Assembly (NCBI GenBank): GCA_963768975.1
Contig: CAVYKB010000004.1
Coordinates: 1 to 64,000 of the forward strand
From: CADCTB01 sp963768975
GTDB taxonomy: Bacteria; Actinomycetota; Acidimicrobiia; Acidimicrobiales; AC-14
DNA: 64,000 nucleotides
Reading direction: 5' to 3'
Every line of letters starts with the position of its first letter. The stretch's first letter is position 1. A program made the position numbers and the translations under genes. Below, piece after piece: positions 8,201 to 17,093 of this stretch. The notes under the pieces are model-generated. The model had not been told where the DNA came from. It searched no databases and saw only the letters and a list, made by a program, of their open reading frames with translations.

Positions 8201-9826
8201 ATGTCACCCGCCGCGGCATCGCGCCCAACCGGTCGTCGAGTCGTCGTGGACGGCTCGAACCTGGCCACCGAGGGCCGGAACACACCAAGCCTGGCCCAGC
8301 TGGACGAGGCGGTCCAGGCCTTCCACGCGGAGCGTCCGAACGACGAGATCATCGTCGTCGTCGACGCATCGTTCGGCTACCGGATCGACGAATCCGAGCG
8401 CAAGATCTTCGAAGAAGCCGAAGAGGCGGGCGAGATCGTATCGCCGCCGGCGGGCGCCATCGGGCGGGGCGACGGCTTCCTGCTCCGCATCGCCGACCGC
8501 ATCGACGCCGACGTGCTGTCGAACGACTCCTTCCAGGAGTTTCACGGCGAGTACACCTGGCTGTTCGAGGAGGGCCGACTCGTCGGCGGCAAGCCGGTCC
8601 CCAACGTCGGCTGGATCTTCACCCCGCGCACGCCGGTGCGAGGCCCCAAGAGCCGGGTTGCCACCCGCGACGCCGACCGGGCCCGCCGGAAGGCTGCGGC
8701 GTCGACGCCGGCGCCGCCTGAGCCGACGGCGGCTGCCATCGCCGAGGCCACGGCCGAGGCCATCTCGCCGGATCCCGCCAAGTCGGCTCGGCGGGGCCGC
8801 CGGCGTGGGGGCCGGGCCGCCGGTGTGGCGGCCGGCGCCGGTGCCGAGGCATCGGGCGGCCACGCCCCGCAGGCCATCAACGAGCCCCTTCCCTTCATCA
8901 CCTTCATCGCCGACCACCCCTTGGGCACCGAGGTGGAGGGAGTCGTCGAGGGGTTCACGTCGCATGGCGCGTTCGTCATCGCCGGGGGCGCCCGGTGCTA
9001 TGCCCCGGTTTCGGCGCTGGGCGACCCGCCGCCCCGCAGCGCCAAGGAGGTGCTGACCAAGGGCGAGACCCGCACTTTTGTGATCCAGGCCCTCGACCCG
9101 CCCCGGCGGGGGATCGAGTTGGCGCTGCCCGGCCTGGCCAAGCTGGCGGGAGCCCCGACCGAGGAGACGGTCGAGGCCGAGATCGACGTGGGCGCCCAAC
9201 CGGTCGTCGAGGGGGCGCCGGCCAAGGCCCGGCGGAGCCGCAAGAAGGCGGTCGACGTTCAGCCGGAGGTGGTCGCTGAGCCGGCGCCGGCGGAGCTGGT
9301 GCCGGCGCCCGAGAAGAAGCCCCGCCGGCGCAAGGTCGCGCCCGTGGTGGTGGCAAAGACGGAGGTGGCGCCGGAGTCAGAGGCGGAGGCGCCGCCCGTG
9401 CCGGCCAAGTCGCGCCGGAGCCGCAAGGCGGCGCCGGCGGAGCCCACGCCGGAGGCCGCGGTCGTGGCGCCGGCGCCGGCCGCCGACGGCGAGGCCCCGG
9501 CTCGACCCCGTCGCAGCACGGTGCGCAAGGCGCAGCCCGAGGCGGCGCCGGCGCCGTCGCTGGCGCCGGGCAAGCGGGCCCGGAAGAAGGCCGTCGCCGA
9601 GCCGGTCGTGGTCGCGCCGGAGCCGGAGCCGGTGAAGAAGGCCGCGCGGTCCCGCAAGAAGGTCGCCCCTGAGCCCGTCCCCCTCGAGCCGGAACCGCCG
9701 CAGAAGGCCACCCGCAGCCGCAAGAAGGCGGTGGCCGAGCCGGCGGCGCCGGAGGAGGCAACGCCGGTCAAGGCGGCGAAGAAGGCGGCCAAGAGGGTGG
9801 CCAAGGCAGTCACAAAGGAGTCTTGA
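8201..9826 (+). CDS. NYN/PIN-like RNase domain plus S1-like domain and long Lys/Arg-rich tail
   Basis: 541 residues. Residues about 10-145 form a Zc3h12a/NYN-type nuclease fold with conserved acids (VVVDGSNLATEG, IIVVVDASFG, IADRIDADVLSNDSFQEF). Residues about 225-310 look like an S1/OB domain (GTEVEGVVEGFTSHGAFVIAGGARCYAPVSAL). The last 220 residues are a low-complexity tail with about a dozen RSRKKA or RRSRK blocks separated by Ala/Pro/Glu stretches, like the tails of actinobacterial histone-like and RNase E-type proteins, suggesting RNA or DNA binding. A role in RNA turnover is inferred. ATG 8201 starts the recognisable protein; in-frame sequence upstream overlaps the end of kgd and is shadow. 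Confidence 0.75.
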   Translation: MSPAAASRPTGRRVVVDGSNLATEGRNTPSLAQLDEAVQAFHAERPNDEIIVVVDASFGYRIDESERKIFEEAEEAGEIVSPPAGAIGRGDGFLLRIADRIDADVLSNDSFQEFHGEYTWLFEEGRLVGGKPVPNVGWIFTPRTPVRGPKSRVATRDADRARRKAAASTPAPPEPTAAAIAEATAEAISPDPAKSARRGRRRGGRAAGVAAGAGAEASGGHAPQAINEPLPFITFIADHPLGTEVEGVVEGFTSHGAFVIAGGARCYAPVSALGDPPPRSAKEVLTKGETRTFVIQALDPPRRGIELALPGLAKLAGAPTEETVEAEIDVGAQPVVEGAPAKARRSRKKAVDVQPEVVAEPAPAELVPAPEKKPRRRKVAPVVVAKTEVAPESEAEAPPVPAKSRRSRKAAPAEPTPEAAVVAPAPAADGEAPARPRRSTVRKAQPEAAPAPSLAPGKRARKKAVAEPVVVAPEPEPVKKAARSRKKVAPEPVPLEPEPPQKATRSRKKAVAEPAAPEEATPVKAAKKAAKRVAKAVTKES

Positions 9827-9849
9827 CCGTCCCCTAGAGTCGGTCGCGG

Positions 9850-10626
9850 ATGCGCATCGCCACCTGGAACGTCAACTCGCTCAAGGTCCGCCTGCCCAAG
9901 GTCGAGGAGTGGCTGGCCTACGCCCAACCTGACGTCCTGTGCATGCAGGAGACCAAGCTGGCCGACAGCGCCTTTCCCGCGCTTGCCTTCTCGGCTCTGG
10001 GATACGAAGCGGCTCACTGCGGCGAGGGCCGGTGGAACGGGGTGGCCATCCTGAGCAAGGTCGGCCTCGACGACGTCGTCGCCGGCTTCTCCGACCAGGC
10101 CGAGGACGAGACGGTGGAGGCCCGGCTGTTGTGGGCCACCTGCGCCGGCGTGCGGGTGGGCAGCGTCTATGTCCCCAACGGCCGCCAGGTGGGCAGCGAG
10201 CATTACGAGGCCAAGCTGGCGTGGCTCGACCGCCTGCGCCGGCACGTCGAGACGGGCTGCGACCCCACCGCCGACATGGTGATCTGCGGCGACTTCAACG
10301 TCGCCCCCGACGACCGCGATGCCTGGGATCCGGCCAAGCTGCATGGCGGCACCCACATCAGCCCGCCGGAGCGGGAGGCGGTGGCCGCCCTTCAGGAGTG
10401 GGGGCTGGTCGACGTCTTCCGCCGCATGTACCCCCAGTCCGGGATCTTCTCGTGGTGGGACTACCGGGCCGGCGACTTCCACCAGGGCCGGGGCCTGCGC
10501 ATCGACCTGCTCCTGGCCACCAAGTCGCTGGCCGACCGGGCCACCTGGGCCCTCATCGACCGCCAGGCCCGCAAGGGCAAGCTGCCAAGCGACCACGCAC
10601 CCCTGATCGTCGACTTCAACCCCTAA
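9850..10626 (+). CDS. xthA: Exodeoxyribonuclease III
   Basis: 258 residues, normal length for the EEP-fold AP endonuclease/3'-5' exonuclease. Visible motifs are ATWNVNSLKVRL at the N-terminus (Asn ligand), MQETKL (catalytic Glu), YVPNG, GDFNVAPDDRD (Asp/Asn pair) and SDHAPLIVDF at the C-terminus (catalytic Asp-His). It acts at abasic sites in base excision repair. TAGAGT at 9835-9840 lies 9 nt before the ATG, indicating a leaderless start. A conserved hairpin follows 7 nt after the stop. Confidence 0.95.
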   Translation: MRIATWNVNSLKVRLPKVEEWLAYAQPDVLCMQETKLADSAFPALAFSALGYEAAHCGEGRWNGVAILSKVGLDDVVAGFSDQAEDETVEARLLWATCAGVRVGSVYVPNGRQVGSEHYEAKLAWLDRLRRHVETGCDPTADMVICGDFNVAPDDRDAWDPAKLHGGTHISPPEREAVAALQEWGLVDVFRRMYPQSGIFSWWDYRAGDFHQGRGLRIDLLLATKSLADRATWALIDRQARKGKLPSDHAPLIVDFNP

Positions 10627-10632
10627 CCCGAA

Positions 10633-10675
10633 CTGGTTGCACGTACCCGCCTTCTTCGCAGGCAAGTGCAACCAG
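10633..10675 (+). repeat. Conserved 3'-flanking hairpin, copy 1
   Basis: Perfect 10-bp stem CTGGTTGCAC / GTGCAACCAG around a 23-nt middle that contains TACCCGCC and GCAGG. It starts 6 nt after the xthA stop. The same stem recurs at 21875-21917 and 53511-53553. No T-tract follows. It lies between the convergent xthA and sigma-4-like genes and may define 3' ends of both. Confidence 0.8.
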
Positions 10676-10686
10676 AACGGAAAGGG

Positions 10687-10986
10687 TTACTCCGCCAGGG
10701 TCACCCGTAGCTTGGCCAGGCCGGCGGCCAGGGCTTCGCGGAGCTCGGCCCGGGGCAGGCCGGTGTCGTGGTGGAGCTCCTTCATGGTGCGCGCCGGGGT
10801 GCCGTCGAGGCCGTAGTGGGCGGTGATGACCTGGCGTTCGAGCGGGTCGAGGAACTCGAACAGGCGCTTGCCCATGCCCCGGAGGACCATCACGTCATCG
10901 TCGATGGTGGCGTCGAGGTCGGCGAACTCGGCCCGCTTGGTGTCCGGGTAGGGCCAACCATCCTCGGGCCACAGATAGGGGCGCAT
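10687..10986 (-). CDS. Small protein with sigma-70 region 4-like HTH
   Basis: 99 residues. The C-terminal two thirds look like a sigma region 4 helix-turn-helix: FLDPLERQVITAHYGLDG, then TMKELHHDTGLPRAELREALAAGLAKL, the pattern found at the end of RpoD/SigA-type factors. There is no region 2, so it is not a complete sigma factor; it may be a DNA-binding regulator or a sigma-derived fragment. The N-terminus (RPYLWPEDGWPYPDTKRAEF) is unusual and unrecognised. It is 31 nt downstream of uvrD2 on the same strand and may be in its transcript. Confidence 0.65.
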   Translation of the reverse strand: MRPYLWPEDGWPYPDTKRAEFADLDATIDDDVMVLRGMGKRLFEFLDPLERQVITAHYGLDGTPARTMKELHHDTGLPRAELREALAAGLAKLRVTLAE

Positions 10987-11017
10987 TCTCCCGTTTTCGC
11001 GCCGATTGGCTTGGATG

Positions 11018-13048
11018 TCAACGGACGTGGTCGGCCACCACTGCGAGGAGCTCGTCGCCGTAGCGATCGGCCTTCACCGGCCCCATGCCGGGCAGCGCCA
11101 GCAGTGACATCAGGTCGCGCGGCCGGGCCTCGGCTACCGCGGCGAGGGTGGTGTCGTGGAAGACCACGAACGCCGGCACCCCCGATGCCCGGGCGGTCGA
11201 CGCCCGCCACGACCGGAGGGCCTGGAGCACCACGGGATCGGCCCGCTCGCCGGCCCGGGGCGCCCGCCGGCCGCCGGTCACCGACCGCAGCTGGGCCCGG
11301 CCGTCGGCCACGCAGCTCCGCCATCCGTCACCGTCCGGTTCACCGGCGCCGGCCAGCGTGGCGATGGCGGCCTCGATCTCGCTCAGCCAGGGCGACGGCG
11401 AGCGCGACATGGTGCCGGCGCCGAACGTCCGCCGCTGGGCCCACGACAAGTGCAGCTCCCGCTCGGCGCGCGTGACGGCGACGTAGAGCAGCCGGCGCTC
11501 CTCGGCCCGGTCCTCGGGCGTGGTGGCGTGGCCGATCGGCAGCAGCCCCTGCTCGACGCCCACCAGGAAGACCACCGGCCACTCGAGCCCCTTGGCCGCG
11601 TGGATGGTGGCCAGGTCGACGGCCTGCCCGACCGTCGCCGGCTCCTCGCGGGCGAGGCGGGCAGTGAGCCAGGCCACGAAACCGCCGACCGACCCGGCGC
11701 GGTCGAGGACCATGAACTCCCGGGCCTGGCGGGCCAGCACGTCGAGCTCGGCGCCGCGCTCTCCCGCCTGATCGGCCTCGCGGGCCAGCGCGTCGAGGTC
11801 GGGGACGACGCCGGCCAGCGGCGCCCCGGCCCGCCGGCGCAGGCCGGCGAGTGTCTCCTTCACTGCGGGCTGGTCGAGGAACGCGGACGACCCTCGCAGG
11901 CGGTAAGGGATGGCGGCGGCCTTGAGCAGGTCCTCGAACACCACCAGCTGGGCGTGGGTGCGGGCCAGCACGGCAAGGTCGGACCACCGCCCGGCCCCAC
12001 CCCGGCGGCGCAGGGCCCGGACGACGCTGCGGGCCTCCTCCTCATCGCTGGCGTAGGCACTGACGGTTGGCGCCGGCCCGTCGGCACCCGGCGCCCGGAG
12101 CCGGTGGCCCCCGATGCCCTCGAGGACGGCGTTGGCCACGGCGACGACCTGGGGGGTCGAGCGGTGGTTCTCGTCAAGGTGGACGACAGTGGCGCCCGGG
12201 AATCGAGCCGCGAACTCACTCAGGTAGCGGGGGTCGGCGCCGTTCCAGGAGTAGATGGCCTGGCGGGGGTCGCCCACGACGCAGAGGTCGTCGCCCCCGT
12301 CGCGCCAGGCCTCGAGGAGGCGGAACTGGAGGGGGTTGACGTCCTGGAACTCGTCGACGAACAGGTGCCGGTACCGCCAGCGCTGGGTGGCGGCGAAGGC
12401 GGCATCGGTCTCCAGGGCGCGGGCGCATTCGAGGAGCAGGTCGTCGAAGTCGACGAGGTGCTGGCGGCGCTTCTCCTGCTGGTAGCGCTCGTAGACGGCC
12501 GCCACCGCGGCCGCCGGCATCGGCGGCTTGCGGCCCGCGGCGGCCACCGCCTCGGCGTAGCCCGCCGGCGACACCATGCGGGCCTGGGCCCACTCGATCT
12601 CGGCGGCCAGTTCGGGAGGCCCGGGGTCAGACGGCGAGCGCCGGGCCGGGAGCAGCCGCAACAGGATGCGGGTCTTGCGGTCGAGCAGCGCCGGCGGCCG
12701 CTCCCCGCTGTCGGCCCAGCGCCGGCGGAGCTGGGCGTAGGCGATGGCGTGGAATGTGCCCGCGGCCACCTGGTCGCGCACACCGAGGCCGGCGAGGCGG
12801 GTGGACAGCTCGTCGGCCGCCCGGCGGGTGAAGGTAAGGGCGAGGACGTGGGCGGCGAGCGCCTGGCCTTCGGCCACCCGCCAGGCGATCCGGCGGGTGA
12901 GCACGCGCGTCTTGCCCGAGCCGGCGCCGGCCAGGATGCAGAGCGGCTGACCAGGGGTGGTGACGGCCTCCAGCTGGGCCGGCGTCAGCCCAGCCAGCAG
13001 GTCGGTGCCGCCTCCGTGGGTGAACGGGATGGCGGGCGCAGTGCTCAT
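11018..13048 (-). CDS. uvrD2: ATP-dependent DNA helicase UvrD2 with HRDC domain
   Basis: 676 residues, superfamily 1A. Motifs: LAGAGSGKTRVL (Walker A), LTFTRRAADEL (Ia), FVDEFQDVNPLQFRLLEAW (II), VGDPRQAIYSWNGA (III), ENHRSTPQVVAVAN (IV), IHAAKGLEWPVVFLVGVEQG (V) and RLLYVAVTRAERELHLS (VI). The last 70 residues (ALRSWRAS to LALPGMGPVKADRYGDELL) are an HRDC domain, the hallmark of mycobacterial-type UvrD2. It unwinds DNA in repair. TACGTT lies 10 nt upstream of ATG 13048, fitting a leaderless transcript; no LexA box is seen. Confidence 0.93.
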   Translation of the reverse strand: MSTAPAIPFTHGGGTDLLAGLTPAQLEAVTTPGQPLCILAGAGSGKTRVLTRRIAWRVAEGQALAAHVLALTFTRRAADELSTRLAGLGVRDQVAAGTFHAIAYAQLRRRWADSGERPPALLDRKTRILLRLLPARRSPSDPGPPELAAEIEWAQARMVSPAGYAEAVAAAGRKPPMPAAAVAAVYERYQQEKRRQHLVDFDDLLLECARALETDAAFAATQRWRYRHLFVDEFQDVNPLQFRLLEAWRDGGDDLCVVGDPRQAIYSWNGADPRYLSEFAARFPGATVVHLDENHRSTPQVVAVANAVLEGIGGHRLRAPGADGPAPTVSAYASDEEEARSVVRALRRRGGAGRWSDLAVLARTHAQLVVFEDLLKAAAIPYRLRGSSAFLDQPAVKETLAGLRRRAGAPLAGVVPDLDALAREADQAGERGAELDVLARQAREFMVLDRAGSVGGFVAWLTARLAREEPATVGQAVDLATIHAAKGLEWPVVFLVGVEQGLLPIGHATTPEDRAEERRLLYVAVTRAERELHLSWAQRRTFGAGTMSRSPSPWLSEIEAAIATLAGAGEPDGDGWRSCVADGRAQLRSVTGGRRAPRAGERADPVVLQALRSWRASTARASGVPAFVVFHDTTLAAVAEARPRDLMSLLALPGMGPVKADRYGDELLAVVADHVR

Positions 13049-13231
13049 GTCCCGATCGAACGTACAGTCGGGGTGAGACAGGATGGTGGATGGTCAGCCG
13101 ACAGCCGGTGCTGCCGCCGTACGGGAGGACGGCGCCGGCGGGGCAGGGGCCCCGCTTCGGCGAGGAGGCGGGGATGGGAGTCCCTGCCGGGGCAGCGGCA
13201 CTGTCTCAGGGTGCCGATACGCTTCTGATCG

Positions 13232-13804
13232 ATGCTCTGCGGTCTCGACCTCGACGGTGTGCTGTGCGACATCGGCCCCCCCGTGGCCGAGCGCATCGCC
13301 ACGGTGTTCGGCGTGGCCAGCCACCCCTCCACCTGGCGCAGCTACGACCTTCGGCTCCTGCGGCTGGGCATCCCAGAGGACCGCTTCTCGGAGTTCCTCG
13401 ACGAGACGTTCGCCGACCCGGGCCTCTACACGGCGGCGCCGGTGTGCGAGGGGGTGCGGGCCGCCCTGAACCAGCTCCGGGGGAGCGGCTGGGATCTCGT
13501 GGGCATCACCGCCCGGCCGCCCCACCTGGCGGAAGCCACGAAGGCGTGGCTGGCCCGCCACGGCCTGCCCGTCACCGAGGTGCACCACACGGCCGTGGGC
13601 ACCAAGTCGGAGGTGGCCCGCCGGCTGGGCGCCGATGCCACGATCGAGGACAACCCCACCGAGGCCGAGCTCCTCGCCGAGGTGTGCGACTCCTGGCTGC
13701 TCGACCGGCCGTACAACCAGGGCTCGGCGGTGGTGCGGGCCCGCCGGCTGTCGTCCTGGGACGATGCCGTCGGCCGCCTCTGCCAGCTCCGCCTGTTCGC
13801 CTGA
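13232..13804 (+). CDS. HAD-superfamily phosphatase (5'-nucleotidase-like)
   Basis: 190 residues. The HAD signature CGLDLDGVLCDI (motif I with DxD) begins the protein; motif II is in VGITARPP and the late acidic motif in ATIEDNPTEAELL. A small cap lies between residues 20 and 80. The closest resemblance is to the 5'(3')-deoxyribonucleotidase/NT5C and Cof-independent group, but substrate cannot be stated. TACGCT (13218-13223) is 8 nt before the ATG. The stop overlaps the start of the next gene (TGATG), so the two are coupled. Confidence 0.8.
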   Translation: MLCGLDLDGVLCDIGPPVAERIATVFGVASHPSTWRSYDLRLLRLGIPEDRFSEFLDETFADPGLYTAAPVCEGVRAALNQLRGSGWDLVGITARPPHLAEATKAWLARHGLPVTEVHHTAVGTKSEVARRLGADATIEDNPTEAELLAEVCDSWLLDRPYNQGSAVVRARRLSSWDDAVGRLCQLRLFA

Positions 13805-14337
13805 TGAGCCACTTCGCGGTCACCGCCGTCGGCGCTGACCGCCCGGGCATCGTGGCCGCCGTGACGGGCGCCTTCGCCGACCACGGCTGCAACCTGGAGG
13901 ACAGCTCGATGACCATCCTCCGGGGCCAGTTCGCCATGATGCTCGTGGTCGACGCGCCCGCCGGCGTGGGCGCCGGCGAGCTGGAGGCCGCCCTCGCCGG
14001 CCCCGCATCGGATCTCGACCTGGTGGTCACGGTCCGCCCGGCCGGGGAGCCGGCGGCCGAGCCCGGCGCCGACTCCTGGACCGTCTCGGTCTACGGCGCC
14101 GACCACCCCGGCATCGTCCACGGCGTTGCCGCCCTGCTGGCCGACCGGGCGGTCAACATCGTCGACCTGAGCACCCGGGTGGTGGGCACGCCCGAGAGCC
14201 CCGTCTACACCATGATCCTGGAGGTCACCCTGCCGCCCGGCGGCGACCCCCACCAGCTCCAGGCCGACCTGGACGCCACGGCCGGCGAGCTGGGGGTGAC
14301 GTGCCGGCTGCACCCGTCCGAAGCCGACATTCTCTAG
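13804..14337 (+). CDS. Tandem ACT-domain protein, GcvR-like
   Basis: 177 residues made of two ACT domains: residues 1-85 (FAVTAVGADRPGIVAAVTGAFADHGCNLEDSSMT) and 92-172 (TVSVYGADHPGIVHGVAALLADRAVNIVDLSTR). Each has the GADRPGIV-type turn that binds an amino acid. There is no DNA-binding or catalytic domain. It resembles the glycine cleavage repressor GcvR and other regulatory ACT-ACT proteins, so amino-acid sensing is likely, but the partner is unknown. The start overlaps the HAD stop by one base and def follows after 10 nt, suggesting an operon. Confidence 0.85.
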   Translation: MSHFAVTAVGADRPGIVAAVTGAFADHGCNLEDSSMTILRGQFAMMLVVDAPAGVGAGELEAALAGPASDLDLVVTVRPAGEPAAEPGADSWTVSVYGADHPGIVHGVAALLADRAVNIVDLSTRVVGTPESPVYTMILEVTLPPGGDPHQLQADLDATAGELGVTCRLHPSEADIL

Positions 14338-14347
14338 AGGCACCCTG

Positions 14348-14848
14348 ATGGCCGTCCGGGCCGTCCGCGCCCTCCCCGACCCGTTCCTGCAGCGTCCCTC
14401 GGCCGCCATCGGCACCGTTGACGCCGGCGTCCTCGCCCTCGCCGAGGACCTGCTCGACACCATGCGGGCCAGGCCGGCGTGCGTGGGGCTGGCCGCGCCC
14501 CAGATCGGCGTGGGTTTACGGGCCTTCGCCATCGACGTCAGCGGCCACCGCAAGGCCCGGTCCTGCGCCGGCGAACTGGTGCTGTTCGACCCTGTCCTGG
14601 TCTCCGCCAGCAAGCCGGTCATGGGACGGGAGGGCTGCCTGAGCATCCCCGACCTCACCGGCGACGTGGCGCGGGCCACCGAGGTCGTCGTCCGGGGAAC
14701 GGGGGTCGACGGTGCCGCTCGCGTCATCGAGGCCGACGCCTTCGAGGCTCGGGCTTTGCTCCACGAGCTCGACCACCTCGACGGTTTCGTGTTCCTCGAC
14801 CGGGTGGCGTCGCCCCATGCGGTGTACCGGCGCAAGCTCTACCGGTAG
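14348..14848 (+). CDS. def: Peptide deformylase
   Basis: 166 residues, usual length. All three metal-site motifs are visible: VGLAAPQIG (motif 1), REGCLSIP (motif 2, Cys ligand) and HELDHLDG (motif 3, HExxH). It removes the formyl group from nascent N-terminal methionine. The typical first-motif form is GxGLAAPQ; here CVGLAAPQ, a mild variant. A -10-like TAGATT begins at the def stop codon and serves the next gene. Confidence 0.93.
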   Translation: MAVRAVRALPDPFLQRPSAAIGTVDAGVLALAEDLLDTMRARPACVGLAAPQIGVGLRAFAIDVSGHRKARSCAGELVLFDPVLVSASKPVMGREGCLSIPDLTGDVARATEVVVRGTGVDGAARVIEADAFEARALLHELDHLDGFVFLDRVASPHAVYRRKLYR

Positions 14849-14860
14849 ATTCTTGGGTGC

Positions 14861-15478
14861 ATGACCTTCCCGAAGAAGTACCTGAACGACGGCGAGGAGA
14901 TCATCCTCGACCTCCGTCCGCACTGGTTCTTCCTCTTCGGGCCGGCGGTGGCGCTGATCGGCGCCCTCGCCCTCGGCATCTGGGTCGGCTCGGGTGACGA
15001 CCCGCCGGACTGGCAGCTCTTCCCCGCCCTCGCCCTCGCCGTGATCGCCCTGCTGTTTTTCCTGGTCCGGCTGGCCCAGTGGATGACCACCGACCTGGTC
15101 CTCACGACTGACCGCCTTATCTACCGCAAGGGCGTGGTGTCGAGGCAAGGCAGGGAGATCCCACTCGAGAGGATCAACGACGTCAGTTTCACCCAGACCC
15201 TGTTCCAGCGGATGCTGCGGGCCGGCGACGTGCTGATCGAGTCCGGCGGCGAGCGGGGCCAGTCCTCCTTCGGGCACTTCGGCGACCCCCAAGGAATCCA
15301 GAACGAGGTCCACCGGGCCATCGAGGCCGCCGCCGCCCGCGACGCGGACCGCATGGCCGGCCGGCGGGAGCTGTCGCCCCTGGAGCAGCTGGAGAAGCTG
15401 GAGGAGCTGCGCCAGCGGGGCGTGATCTCCCAGGCCGAGTTCGACCTCAAGAAGCAGAAGCTGCTCGACAGGCTGTAG
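14861..15478 (+). CDS. Membrane PH-like (DUF304/bPH2) protein with C-terminal SHOCT
   Basis: 205 residues. Two membrane segments near the N-terminus (FFLFGPAVALIGALALGIWV and LFPALALAVIALLFFLVRL) are followed by a bacterial PH domain (TDLVLTTDRLIYRKGVVSRQGREIPLERINDVSF). The end is a SHOCT module (SPLEQLEKLEELRQRGVISQAEFDLKKQKLL), a short helical hairpin often attached to membrane proteins. Function is unknown. TAGATT at 14846-14851 lies 9 nt before the ATG, so it has its own leaderless promoter though it follows def closely. Confidence 0.85.
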   Translation: MTFPKKYLNDGEEIILDLRPHWFFLFGPAVALIGALALGIWVGSGDDPPDWQLFPALALAVIALLFFLVRLAQWMTTDLVLTTDRLIYRKGVVSRQGREIPLERINDVSFTQTLFQRMLRAGDVLIESGGERGQSSFGHFGDPQGIQNEVHRAIEAAAARDADRMAGRRELSPLEQLEKLEELRQRGVISQAEFDLKKQKLLDRL

Positions 15479-15499
15479 CGCCACTCGAACAGGGAGGGG

Positions 15500-16915
15500 T
15501 CAGCCGAGCACCGAGCGGTCGCCGGCCCGGAGGCCCTCGGCCAGCCGGCGGAAGGCGCCGGCGGCGTCGGCGCCCATCGAGTCGCAGTGGCTCCACCGGC
15601 AGCCGCGCTCCCGGTCGATGCCGTACAGGCCGAAGCGAGGCTCGTAGGAGCCCCACTCGTAGCAATCGGCCAACGTCCAGTGGAAGTAGCCGGTCACCGG
15701 GAGCCCGTCGTCCACGGCGGCCACGAGCGCTTTCAGGTGCGCCCGCAGCGACCGCGGCCGGTCCCATCCGTCGCTGCGAGGCCACGCCCGACCCCGGCGC
15801 ACCCGGTTGGACAGGCCGTTCTCCGACACCTCGATGGCCAGGCCCGGGTGGTGGTTCACCCGCAGGTAGGCGACCAACCCCTCAGGGTGGACGGCCATGT
15901 CCCACTGCTTGTTGGCCGGTGCCCACGTGCGGCCGCCGGCGGTGCGATGGCCGGGAAGGCGCAGGTGGTCGGCGGCCACGGGGTCGTAATAGTTGACCGA
16001 GACGAGGTCCAGGGGCCGCTCGAACGGGCCGTCGTAGACGGCGGCCACGGCGCGGGGTAGGGCCTGGTCGAGCGGCAGGATCGACCTCGTCATGCGCTGG
16101 ATCGGTGCGTCGGCCCGGCCTGTCCCTCCGAGGGCCGTGTGCTGGTCCTCCCGCCGGCCGGCGAGCCACGCCCGCAACTCGGGCCGGCTCACACCCTCGG
16201 AGCGGGCCACCAGCACGTCCAGCAGCATCCGGTCGAGCTCGTACAGGGAGGACGCGTGGTTGTCGGTGGACACCACCGCCTCGGGCTGGCGCCGGTGGAT
16301 GGCGGTGTAGGCCAAGACGTGGGCCGTGAGCAGATGGTCCAACGACCGCACCAGGTCGCCGAAGGCCAGGGAGCGGCCCGGCGGGAGCGCGCCGAGCACG
16401 TAGGCCTGCACGGCGTAGCCGTTGATCTCGTTCAGGGTGAGCCAGTTCCGGCACCCGCCGGCCAGGCGGTCGACGGCCGTCGCCACCCAGCCGGCAAACC
16501 GATCCGGGCTGTCGAGGCGCAGCCAGAAGTCCGGGCCCAGCCAGTGCGGGTTCGTGAAGTGGTGGAGGCAGACCGTGGGGCGCAGCCCCCGCTCCGCGCA
16601 AGCGGTCAGGATGGCCCGGTACCGGTCGAACGCGGTCTCGTCGTAGACGCCCTCCGCCGGCTCGCACCGGGCCCACTCCACCGAGAGCCGGAAGGCGTCG
16701 CAGCCGGCGGCCACCGCCCGGTCGAGATGGTCCTCGTAGCGGTCCCAGAACGACAGGGCGACGCCCGACGGCTCCACCCGACCCGACCGCTCCCACCCGA
16801 GCCAGTCGTTGGCCGGCTCACCGGGGCCGTTGAGCCCGCCCTCGGTCTGGAAGGCCGACGTCGCCACCCCGAAGCGGAACCCCGCCGGCAGGACGAGCGG
16901 CAACGGGTCCGGCAC
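15500..16915 (-). CDS. Glycoside hydrolase family 1 (beta-glycosidase)
   Basis: About 471 residues with a full GH1 barrel: FRFGVATSAFQTEG at the start, DAFRLSVEWARCEP, the acid/base region WLTLNEINGYAV (NEI instead of the common NEP), the nucleophile region IEVSENGLSNR (variant of TENG), and the closing GYFHWTLADCYEWGSYEPRFGLYGID. No signal peptide, so it is cytoplasmic. Substrate cannot be read from sequence. The open frame could begin at TTG 16933, but TAGCCT (forward AGGCTA 16923-16928) sits 7 nt before GTG 16915, which I prefer as a leaderless start. Confidence 0.88.
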   Translation of the reverse strand: MPDPLPLVLPAGFRFGVATSAFQTEGGLNGPGEPANDWLGWERSGRVEPSGVALSFWDRYEDHLDRAVAAGCDAFRLSVEWARCEPAEGVYDETAFDRYRAILTACAERGLRPTVCLHHFTNPHWLGPDFWLRLDSPDRFAGWVATAVDRLAGGCRNWLTLNEINGYAVQAYVLGALPPGRSLAFGDLVRSLDHLLTAHVLAYTAIHRRQPEAVVSTDNHASSLYELDRMLLDVLVARSEGVSRPELRAWLAGRREDQHTALGGTGRADAPIQRMTRSILPLDQALPRAVAAVYDGPFERPLDLVSVNYYDPVAADHLRLPGHRTAGGRTWAPANKQWDMAVHPEGLVAYLRVNHHPGLAIEVSENGLSNRVRRGRAWPRSDGWDRPRSLRAHLKALVAAVDDGLPVTGYFHWTLADCYEWGSYEPRFGLYGIDRERGCRWSHCDSMGADAAGAFRRLAEGLRAGDRSVLG

Positions 16916-17093
16916 GCGGGCCAGGCTAGACAACGGTCACAACCGCCAATTTCGGCCTTGCCCCGCCGCCGGTGGCCGTCGACGGCGCCACCGCCGCGCC
17001 GGTGGACATCGCTCGCATCGACGCCGCCCTTCGTCTGCGCCGGCGGTGCGCCAGGTGGTAGTTCAGGCCCGCCGCCGGTAGCGTCGCCGGTCG

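Noticed and set aside
6372..8288. 638-codon open frame on the - strand opposite kgd
   Set aside because: Antisense to the conserved E1 domain, with no recognisable protein motif.
13049..13231. Possible LexA box before uvrD2
   Set aside because: TCGAACGTAC is present but the second half-site GTTCG at the right spacing is missing.
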